Assembly: GCA_903960135.1 (NCBI GenBank)
Contig: CAJBZP010000011.1
Location: forward strand, 1-32,531
Direction: 5' to 3'
Source of the DNA: an uncultured Actinomycetes bacterium
GTDB lineage: Bacteria > Actinomycetota > Actinomycetes > S36-B12
Length of the DNA: 32,531 bases
This document shows, in pieces, positions 26,836 through 32,531 of this stretch. Each line of letters starts with the position of its first letter. The stretch's first letter is position 1. Made by a program: the position numbers and the translations under genes. The notes under the pieces are model-generated. The model was not told the DNA's origin and ran no database searches. It saw only the letters and a list, made by a program, of their open reading frames with translations.

Positions 26836-28353
26836 TCACGAAAGTGGAACATCCTGAGCGGCCTTTACGAAGACCGTCTCATGCGCCAAGAGCGCCACTT
26901 GGACGACAAGTCCGGCAATTACCCCAAACCAAAGAGACCCACCAAGTGCGACCGGGATCGCAAAGGCCGCTGCAACAACTGCCAGCGCGATCGAGCCACC
27001 CCAAAATGTTCGCGCATAGCGACCGTGGGTGATGCTGTGCGCGGCGACAGATGCATTTTGGGTTTGATGGCGCCCGCCAAATTCAACCGCAACGATCAAC
27101 AGATGCGCGAGAACTCCCGCAATCAGCGCCCAGCCCAGCCAACGGCTAACCGCCGGCTCGGGTGAAAGGACCGCTGCGGCGATCAGCAAAGCCCCTGCAC
27201 CTGTCATGACAGCTTGCGCCAATAGATGCCAAAACAGTGCAGGTGACTGCCAGAGGTCGCGGCCTTCGGCTTGGCCGAACAAGAATGCGGTGTAGCCAGC
27301 GACCATTACCGCGGCCGGAATCGCCGGCCAGGCCAGCCAATAGACGACTTCAGCCAGGCCAAAGACCCCGCCGAGAAAAGTCAACCCGGCAACCCCGGCG
27401 AAAATCCCGAGGAATACCGAACCCCAAACCAACCAAGACCGCGGATTCGGCTTGGTCAAGATGTAGTAGAAGCGCTTGGGCTGCTTGAGATCCCAAACCA
27501 AAAGCACCGCCGTTAAGCCGATGAAGACGGCCCCGATCAAGGGGGCGATGGTAGTAAGCAGCACCGAGCGGTCCGGAGAAGTCAAAATGAGCAGGGCTGC
27601 CAGGGCCACGGCACCGGCGGCTATCGACTTGGTCCAAAGGTAGGTCCACACTTTCCAGCCCCATGGCCTTGGGTGGGCGGTATTCAACGTGGTGCGCGCC
27701 TTGCTCACTGGATCACCCGGTAGGTCCGCGGCTGTCTCCAGCCGCAGCGGGTCGGCATCGGCCCAGAGGTAGGTACCGTCGACGGGCGCGGCCAGTGGGT
27801 CTAGCACCGTGCTATCAGCGCCCACGTAATAGACATTTGGCCGGGTGCCTTGCTCGGGTGTGCGCACGTTCACCGGGGTCAAACTCAAGAATTTACTGAT
27901 GCCACTAGCCGGATCCTCAATATCGCCGACCCAGATCGACTCGGTTGGGCAAACCACCACGCAGGCTGGCTCCAACCCCTGATCGATGCGGTGCGCGCAA
28001 AAATTGCACTTGGCTGCGGTATGAGTGTTCTCATCTATATAGATGGCGTCATAAGGGCAGGCCTGCTGGCAGCTCTTACAGCCAATGCACAAATCGCTAT
28101 CGAAATCGACGATGCCGTCGTCGCGCTTGAATAGCGATTGCGTCGGGCAGATAGTCACACATGGTGCATCGGTGCAGTGGTTGCATCGCATGACGCCCAT
28201 CTCGCGGGTCGTCGAAGGGTACTCACCCTTATCGACGTACTTCACCCAGGTGCGAAACTGTCCCAGCGGCACATTGTGCTCTGTCTTACAAGCCACCGTG
28301 CAGGCATGACAGCCGATGCAGGACCGCTGGTCGATCGCAAACCCATAACGCAT
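26836..28353 (-). CDS. Fused iron-sulfur (SoeB/DmsB-like) and NrfD/DmsC-like membrane subunit
   Basis: This 505-residue protein joins two subunits that are normally separate. Residues 1-140 hold sixteen Cys in four ferredoxin-type clusters: Cys12/15/18/22, 57/60/65/69, 89/92/95/99 and 116/119/131/135. Residues from about 240 form eight or so membrane helices of the NrfD/DmsC type, with DLKQPKRFYYILTKPNPRSWL near 290-310 as family signature. A linker of about 100 residues connects them. It should pass electrons between the catalytic subunit and the membrane quinone pool. It starts 4 bases after tusA and ends 37 bases before the soeA-like gene, so the fusion replaces soeB and soeC in the operon. 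No frameshift or lost stop is apparent in the linker. Confidence 0.85.
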   Translation of the reverse strand: MRYGFAIDQRSCIGCHACTVACKTEHNVPLGQFRTWVKYVDKGEYPSTTREMGVMRCNHCTDAPCVTICPTQSLFKRDDGIVDFDSDLCIGCKSCQQACPYDAIYIDENTHTAAKCNFCAHRIDQGLEPACVVVCPTESIWVGDIEDPASGISKFLSLTPVNVRTPEQGTRPNVYYVGADSTVLDPLAAPVDGTYLWADADPLRLETAADLPGDPVSKARTTLNTAHPRPWGWKVWTYLWTKSIAAGAVALAALLILTSPDRSVLLTTIAPLIGAVFIGLTAVLLVWDLKQPKRFYYILTKPNPRSWLVWGSVFLGIFAGVAGLTFLGGVFGLAEVVYWLAWPAIPAAVMVAGYTAFLFGQAEGRDLWQSPALFWHLLAQAVMTGAGALLIAAAVLSPEPAVSRWLGWALIAGVLAHLLIVAVEFGGRHQTQNASVAAHSITHGRYARTFWGGSIALAVVAAAFAIPVALGGSLWFGVIAGLVVQVALLAHETVFVKAAQDVPLS

Positions 28354-28357
28354 GTAG

Positions 28358-28588
28358 TTACTTCTTTCTGATAGTGAAAGTCAAAACTCCATCTGACTCC
28401 GAGGATGACACAATCTCGTTACCCGTCTGACTGGCCCAAGCTGGAATATCTGATCTCGCGCCCCCATCGGTAGCTTCAAGCCGCACTAGTTCACCTGACT
28501 GCATTTCCTTGGCAGCCTTGGCCACCAACAGCACCGGCATTGGGCACTTTTGCCCACGCGCATCAATAGTCCGATTCACATCGTCCAC
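28358..28588 (-). CDS. tusA: TusA-family sulfur carrier protein
   Basis: This 76-residue protein fits the TusA/SirA/YeeD family. The persulfide-carrying Cys15 lies in RGQKCPMPVL, followed by the TDGG and DIPAWASQTG motifs. It probably carries sulfane sulfur between a donor (rhodanese or DsrE2) and downstream oxidation or biosynthesis. GGAGG lies 7 bases before the GTG start. It is cotranscribed between the dsrE2-like gene and the fused soeBC-like gene. A role in tRNA thiolation is less likely given this context. Confidence 0.9.
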   Translation of the reverse strand: MDDVNRTIDARGQKCPMPVLLVAKAAKEMQSGELVRLEATDGGARSDIPAWASQTGNEIVSSSESDGVLTFTIRKK

Positions 28589-28614
28589 TTTTTACCTCCC
28601 CAGGTTATATAAGT

Positions 28615-29118
28615 CTAAATGAAAAGATTGATTTGGCTTTTCGACATGCGGGCTAGCGCGGTGGCCGCACCCGCGGGCTCACCCAATCCGTCGATCATCT
28701 GTTCAGGCTTGATACCAAGTAGATCCATGGTCATCTGACATGGCCACATATTCACTCCCATGTCCTGACACATCACGAAAAGATCCTCGGGCGGCAGCAG
28801 ATTATTTTTCTTCGCAACTTTGCGCATCATCCAGTGCCCCATGCCGCCCATTTCCATTTTCGAGAGCTTGGCTTTCTTCATCCCCGGGGCATTCATCCCG
28901 GCCAGCATTTTGGTCATCGCATCATGACCTGTGATCCGAACGTCATCTTTAACGAGTGGGAATAATCCCCAGAAAGTAAAGAAGACTGTTACGTCCATTC
29001 CATTTGCCGCAGCGGTCGAACTCAGAATCACCGTCGGCCATAACTTATCTAGGTCTCCACTGAAGGCGATGATTGTCATCGACTCAGGATTTTTGTCACT
29101 ATCCTTCTCGGCCATCAT
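28615..29118 (-). CDS. DsrE2-like (DsrE/F/H family) sulfurtransferase
   Basis: This 167-residue protein resembles the DsrE2 group of the DsrE/F/H fold. Conserved features include GHDAMTKML, the Met-rich segment SKMEMGGMGHWMM, and the pair Cys117 (FVMCQDMG) and Cys127 (PCQMTMDLLGI), the second being the position expected to carry persulfide. DsrE2 proteins are found with TusA and rhodanese in sulfur-oxidising prokaryotes, as here. The start is ATG 29118 (or the adjacent ATG 29115), after GAGAGGA. It is the first gene of the leftward operon and is divergent from the rhodanese-dioxygenase gene, across a gap that contains an AT-rich promoter zone. Confidence 0.83.
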   Translation of the reverse strand: MMAEKDSDKNPESMTIIAFSGDLDKLWPTVILSSTAAANGMDVTVFFTFWGLFPLVKDDVRITGHDAMTKMLAGMNAPGMKKAKLSKMEMGGMGHWMMRKVAKKNNLLPPEDLFVMCQDMGVNMWPCQMTMDLLGIKPEQMIDGLGEPAGAATALARMSKSQINLFI

Positions 29119-29199
29119 TGTGTCCTCTCCAAGGCGCCGTGAACGCAAACGTAGGGCCTGAGGCCTTGAAGGGCAAGCGTTTTGGCTACTCCGGAGAAA

Positions 29200-29284
29200 T
29201 AAAATTTATTAAGATATTTTCCGATTTTTTGTATATTTGGCAGATCAATCAGTATTAGAGTCTGCGCATATACACATTTGCGCA
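29200..29284. promoter_or_regulatory. Divergent sulfur-island promoter with paired TGCGCA palindromes
   Basis: The 29119-29297 gap is strongly AT-rich over 29199-29238, unlike the rest of the window. For the rightward gene TTGTAT (29229-29234) and TATTAG (29253-29258) are spaced 18 bases, fitting -35 and -10. Immediately downstream two copies of the self-complementary hexamer TGCGCA (29263-29268 and 29279-29284) stand 16 bases apart. The pair would sit at or just after the transcription start and is a candidate operator for the ArsR-type regulator. No clear leftward promoter was fixed, although the AT-rich core could serve both directions. Confidence 0.5.
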
Positions 29285-29297
29285 TTCTGGAGGCTAC

Positions 29298-30428
29298 ATG
29301 TCGCGCACGGTAACCAGCCAAGAGCTGTACGAGGAAATTGAGCACGGGTCGGTCCCGATGATCCTTGATGTGCGCAACCAAGATGAGTTTGCGGCCTGGC
29401 GGGTTGAGGGAAACAAGCCCGTTCCGACCCGAAATGTCCCTATTTGGCTGGCAGTTGAAGACATTGAGGCGTTGGCCAAGGAGATACCGGACAACACCGT
29501 CGTCATCTGTGCTCATGGCAACGGCAGTGACCTCCTGCTTGACATGCTCGCCGCCGAAGGAAGAAAGACACGCAATCTCACTGGCGGTACCCAAGCTTGG
29601 GCCGCACTTCTTATCGCCAAGGAATTGGATTGCTTGCCTATCGGGTTGGTAGGTTGGCAAATTCAGCGTCCGGCCAAAGCCTGCATCTCTTATGTCATTG
29701 GGGTTCCGGGCCAAGGCGCGATAGTTGTTGACCCAGCGCGATTTCTTGATACCTATCTGGAGCTTTCGCAAAGCCAAGGCATGACGATCAGGCATGTCAT
29801 TGATACCCACGTGCACGCCGATCATGTGACCGGCGGTCCGGCTCTGGCGCAATTGACCGGTGCCACCTACCACGTTCCGATTGAGGACACCGGCGGTAAA
29901 ACCCCGTTCCCGAATGAGCCCCTTGCTGATGGCGCGCGACTGGACCTTGGCGACATCACCATCGAAACATTGGCGATCAAGATGCCCGGGCACACCCCAG
30001 GCACCACCTGTGTGCACGTGCCCGGGAGTTTGCTCCTCACCGGCGACACGGTTTTCGTGCGCGGTGTAGGCCGGCCAGATCTCACCGGGAAGGCCGATGA
30101 GCTCGCTCGCGAGCTCTTCCATACAGTTCACGACCGGTTGCGTCCGTTGGATCCTGCGACGCGAGTCTTGCCTGCGCATTGGTCCACTGACGAGGAGATG
30201 GGCGCGGACGGGCTCGTTAGCACGGACCTTGAGTCGGTCTTCACCTCGCTTTTGATGCAGGAAGAAGACCTCACGGCCTTCGTGGAGGCAATCATTAGTT
30301 CGCTGCCGAGCGCGCCTGATATCTACGACACCATTCGTCTGGTTAATTCCGGCCAATCGGCAACCGATGAGGAAATCGAAATTCTTGAGATCGGGAAGAA
30401 TCAATGCGCTGCCTCCACCACGACATAA
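29298..30428 (+). CDS. Rhodanese-persulfide dioxygenase (ETHE1-like) fusion
   Basis: This 376-residue protein has an N-terminal rhodanese domain (about 5-112) with Cys71 in the loop CAHGNGS, and a C-terminal metallo-beta-lactamase domain (about 118-340). The second domain shows HVHADH (171-176), His232 in PGHTPGTTC, Asp250 in LTGDTVF and His294 in LPAHW. These are the ligands of the mononuclear-iron persulfide dioxygenases of the ETHE1/Blh/CstB group. The likely reaction is low-molecular-weight persulfide plus oxygen giving sulfite and thiol. GGAGG lies 4 bases before the ATG. In the fusions I know (CstB, bacterial PRF) rhodanese is C-terminal; here it is N-terminal. A glyoxalase II-like hydrolase is the alternative, but rhodanese and the operon argue against it. 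Confidence 0.85.
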   Translation: MSRTVTSQELYEEIEHGSVPMILDVRNQDEFAAWRVEGNKPVPTRNVPIWLAVEDIEALAKEIPDNTVVICAHGNGSDLLLDMLAAEGRKTRNLTGGTQAWAALLIAKELDCLPIGLVGWQIQRPAKACISYVIGVPGQGAIVVDPARFLDTYLELSQSQGMTIRHVIDTHVHADHVTGGPALAQLTGATYHVPIEDTGGKTPFPNEPLADGARLDLGDITIETLAIKMPGHTPGTTCVHVPGSLLLTGDTVFVRGVGRPDLTGKADELARELFHTVHDRLRPLDPATRVLPAHWSTDEEMGADGLVSTDLESVFTSLLMQEEDLTAFVEAIISSLPSAPDIYDTIRLVNSGQSATDEEIEILEIGKNQCAASTTT

Positions 30429-30449
30429 GCACCCCTGACTGGTATTAGC

Positions 30450-30470
30450 CCAACCGGTGAAGTAGGTTGG
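30450..30470. promoter_or_regulatory. Inverted repeat upstream of the ArsR gene
   Basis: CCAACC (30450-30455) and GGTTGG (30465-30470) form a perfect 6-bp inverted repeat with a 9-base centre, 29 bases before the ArsR-type start. It could be an autoregulatory operator or a short mRNA hairpin. Confidence 0.4.
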
Positions 30471-30499
30471 CGGAGTTCGCGCCATGGAGCTGGAGAAAA

Positions 30500-30859
30500 A
30501 TGGATAAGCAGACCTCGCTGGAGATTCACGAGTTGCACGCTCGGATCTGCAAAGCCATCGCCGACCCCAAGCGGCTGCTCATCATCACCGAGTTGCGCAA
30601 TGGGCCGATGACCGTCGGGGAATTATCCGAGGCACTCGAACTCGGACAGTCAAACACGAGTCAGCACCTGGCGATTCTGCGGGATCGCGGTGTGGTCGAC
30701 GCCAACAAAGAAGGGCTCAACGTCTACTACTCCCTTCGCAGTAAGAAAGTTGTTAAGGCTATTGATCTGTTGCGCGAATTTCTGGTGGAACAACTCGACT
30801 ACCAAGTGAAGATCGGGCGGGCCGCGGGCAAATCAGCCGTGACCAGCGGGCGTCGCTAG
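30500..30859 (+). CDS. ArsR/SmtB-family transcriptional regulator
   Basis: This 119-residue winged helix-turn-helix protein has the ArsR fold: ADPKRLLIITELRNGPMTVGEL, then the recognition helix with QSNTSQHLAILRDRGVV and the wing GLNVYYSL. GGAG lies 4 bases before the ATG at 30500; an upstream TTG at 30467 is in frame but poorly placed. It follows the rhodanese-dioxygenase gene by 71 bases and probably controls the sulfur island. Its only cysteine is Cys17, so it lacks the Cys pair used by the persulfide sensors BigR and SqrR and the CxC metal site of ArsR. The signal it senses is therefore unknown. Confidence 0.88.
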   Translation: MDKQTSLEIHELHARICKAIADPKRLLIITELRNGPMTVGELSEALELGQSNTSQHLAILRDRGVVDANKEGLNVYYSLRSKKVVKAIDLLREFLVEQLDYQVKIGRAAGKSAVTSGRR

Positions 30860-30875
30860 TCACAAACCTTGCTCG

Positions 30876-32234
30876 TTACCCGACATAGTGCTTATCGATG
30901 ATGCTGAAGACCTCGTCCAGAATGGCCAAGCCCTCTTTCGCTTCGGTTTCGGTCACGGTGCAAGGTGGGGCAACATGCATGCGGTTGTAGTTGATGAATG
31001 GCATCAGGCCGCGCTTCTTGCATTCGCCGACTAATTCGCCCATGGCCGGTGAGGCTGGGCCGTAACTCTTACCACCGTAGGGTGCAAGTGGCGCCCTCGT
31101 GGCCCGGTCGGTGACGAGATCCAATCCCCAGAACACCCCGAGGCCACGGACTTCACCGATGACGGGGTGGCGTTCTTGTAGTTCAGCAAGACCAGGGCCG
31201 AGCACTTTCTCGCCAATCATCGCGGCATTTTCAACAATGCCCTCCTCCTTCATGGCATCAAGGGTTCCGATGATGGATGCACAAGCCAAGGGATGCCCGG
31301 AGTAGGTGAGCCCGCCCGGGAATACGCGTTCATCGAAGGTGGCAGCAATGTGGTCGGCAATGATTACCCCACCTACTGGCACATAACCAGAGTTGGAGCC
31401 CTTCGCAAAGGTGACTAAATCCGGCACCACATCAAAATGCTGAAAGGCGAACCACTTGCCGGTTCTACCAAAGCCCGACATAACTTCATCGGTGATGAAG
31501 ACAATCCCGTATTTATCGCAGATTGCGCGCACACCTTGAAGGTAGCCAGGGGGCGGCACGAGGATCCCCGAGGTGCCAACTACCGACTCGATCAAGATAC
31601 AAGCGATGGTGTCTGGGCCCTCAAAAATGATCACCTGCTCGAGGTGCTCAAGTGCCCGCTGGCTCTCCTGCTCTGGGCTGGTTGACCAAAATGGCGTGCG
31701 GTAAAGATAAGGGCCGAAGAAGTGCACATGTTGCGAGGCGTATTCATTTGGCCAGCGGCGCGGATCCCCGGTAGCCGCAATTGCCGCCCCGGTATTGCCA
31801 TGGTAAGAGCGATAGAAAGAAAGAACCTTGTGCTTATGGGTGTGAATTCGTGCCATCCGAATGGCATTTTCGATTGCGTCAGCGCCACCGTTGGTGAAAA
31901 AGACCTTATTCAGATTAGGTGCGGCTAAATCGGTGATGCGCTGCGCGGCCCCATTGCGCGCATCATTGGCGTGCTGGGGCGCGATCGTTGAAAGTTTGGC
32001 GGCCTGATCTTGGATTGCCTTGACGACCTTAGGGTGCTGATGGCCCACATTGGTGAAAACTAATTGTGAGGAGAAATCAAGGAATCGGTTACCGTCATAG
32101 TCCCAGAAGTAACTTCCTTCGGCGCCGGCAACGCACATCGGGGCCAACGCACCCTGAGCGCTCCAGGAATGAAAGACGTGGGCGCGATCCATCTCAAGGA
32201 CGCGCTTACCCTCTTCTGGGTTAGGTTCGATCAT
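30876..32234 (-). CDS. Class III aminotransferase, probably taurine/omega-amino-acid type
   Basis: This 452-residue fold type I aminotransferase has the class III pattern FITDEVMSGFGRTGKWFAF with Asp249 for the pyridine nitrogen, and the PLP-binding Lys278 in TFAKGSNSGYVPVGG. The N-terminal AHVFHSWSAQ and C-terminal MHVAPPCTVTE resemble actinobacterial enzymes annotated as taurine:pyruvate or taurine:2-oxoglutarate aminotransferase, but this is recalled resemblance and not proof. Other omega-amino donors such as beta-alanine or GABA are possible. AGGAG 8 bases before the ATG at 32234 fixes the start, although the frame is open to 32390 inside the ABC gene. It follows an ABC ATPase of the sulfonate/taurine/nitrate type by 28 bases and converges with the ArsR gene. 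Confidence 0.82.
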   Translation of the reverse strand: MIEPNPEEGKRVLEMDRAHVFHSWSAQGALAPMCVAGAEGSYFWDYDGNRFLDFSSQLVFTNVGHQHPKVVKAIQDQAAKLSTIAPQHANDARNGAAQRITDLAAPNLNKVFFTNGGADAIENAIRMARIHTHKHKVLSFYRSYHGNTGAAIAATGDPRRWPNEYASQHVHFFGPYLYRTPFWSTSPEQESQRALEHLEQVIIFEGPDTIACILIESVVGTSGILVPPPGYLQGVRAICDKYGIVFITDEVMSGFGRTGKWFAFQHFDVVPDLVTFAKGSNSGYVPVGGVIIADHIAATFDERVFPGGLTYSGHPLACASIIGTLDAMKEEGIVENAAMIGEKVLGPGLAELQERHPVIGEVRGLGVFWGLDLVTDRATRAPLAPYGGKSYGPASPAMGELVGECKKRGLMPFINYNRMHVAPPCTVTETEAKEGLAILDEVFSIIDKHYVG

Positions 32235-32262
32235 TGGTCCGGCTCCTATTACTTGGGCACTA

Positions 32263-32531
32263 TTAGTGGCTGTGCTGGATGGCGTTGCGCACCCGCTCGC
32301 GCAACTCCAAGAAGGCCGGCAACGATCTGATTTCTTCCGCCGCGATGACCTCGCCGGGCTTGGAGAAAATAGCCGCCTCGTCGAAAACAATTTTGCCTGG
32401 GCGCGGACTCATGACGAGGACTCTTGAGCCAAGGAAAACGGCCTCATCGACACTATGGGTAATGAAAAGAATCGTCTTGCCGGTCTTGCGCCAGATATCA
32501 AGAAGTTCATTTTGGAGGCGCTCGCGCGTTA
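32263..32531 (-). CDS. ABC transporter ATP-binding protein (SsuB/TauB type), C-terminal part
   Basis: About 88 C-terminal residues are present; the 5' part lies beyond the window edge. The visible sequence runs from TRERLQNELLDIW through the H-loop FITHSVDEAVFLGSRV and VLVMSPRPGKI, a pattern typical of ATPases that power sulfonate, taurine, nitrate or pyrimidine uptake. It ends in a TAA (complement of 32263-32265) just ahead of the aminotransferase gene, and the two are very probably cotranscribed. Permease and binding-protein genes would be expected to the right of the window. The substrate cannot be deduced from this fragment alone. Confidence 0.8.
   Translation of the reverse strand, partial: TRERLQNELLDIWRKTGKTILFITHSVDEAVFLGSRVLVMSPRPGKIVFDEAAIFSKPGEVIAAEEIRSLPAFLELRERVRNAIQHSH

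Noticed and set aside
29115-30485. 456-codon open frame on the minus strand opposite the rhodanese-dioxygenase gene
   Set aside because: It is a shadow of a clearly coding plus-strand gene with full catalytic motifs; the antisense translation has no recognisable domain and a composition typical of reverse-frame readings, and it would run through the divergent promoter.
1-32531. tRNA, rRNA, CRISPR, insertion sequence or prophage
   Set aside because: Intergenic gaps are all under about 180 bases and none shows a cloverleaf, spaced repeats, transposase or integrase motifs; GC content is even apart from the short AT-rich promoter near 29200-29240.

Overview
The window is about 32.5 kb of moderately high-GC, densely packed bacterial DNA and almost certainly comes from an actinobacterium (Actinomycetota). 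Pointers are a DUF3145 protein (a family I know only from actinobacteria), an actinobacterial acyl-CoA carboxylase carboxyltransferase in a type II fatty-acid operon, a cydABDC cluster in actinobacterial order, a hut cluster controlled by an IclR-type regulator, an MMPL transporter, and frequent GTG/TTG starts. No 16S, tRNA, phage, IS or CRISPR sequence is visible, so the genus cannot be named. A free-living aerobic or microaerobic chemoheterotroph with sulfur-oxidising capacity is the best fit.

Layout. (1) 1-4383, plus strand: fatty-acid initiation operon with a biotin-carrier-like protein lacking the biotinylated lysine, fabH, acpP, fabF and an accD-type carboxyltransferase. (2) 4424-10491, minus strand: cydA-cydB-cydD-cydC, the bd-type quinol oxidase and its ABC assembly exporter, with a CRP/GlxR-like site upstream. 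(3) 10665-16714: a mixed stretch with DUF3145, bioY, a PLP decarboxylase, an MMPL transporter, an S51 peptidase and a small membrane protein. (4) 16728-22890: complete histidine utilisation, with hutR(IclR)-hutG leftwards and hutU-hutI-hutH rightwards; a close match to the HutR operator known from Corynebacterium lies between the divergent arms. (5) 22897-30859: a sulfur island. Leftwards it reads dsrE2-like, tusA, a fused iron-sulfur/NrfD subunit (soeB-soeC-like), a soeA-like molybdoenzyme and a TSUP exporter. Rightwards it reads a rhodanese-persulfide dioxygenase fusion and an ArsR regulator. (6) 30876-32531, minus strand: a class III aminotransferase of the taurine/omega-amino-acid type and the 3' end of a sulfonate/taurine-type ABC ATPase.

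How the genes may work together (inference): persulfide sulfur carried by TusA/DsrE2 and the rhodanese domain is oxidised to sulfite by the dioxygenase. Sulfite, also obtainable from taurine through the aminotransferase if a sulfoacetaldehyde acetyltransferase exists elsewhere, is oxidised to sulfate by the cytoplasmic SoeABC-like enzyme, which feeds the quinone pool. The bd oxidase encoded 13 kb away could drain that pool, and TSUP could export surplus sulfite or sulfate. This candidate actinobacterial persulfide/sulfite-oxidation island is the most interesting part of the window.
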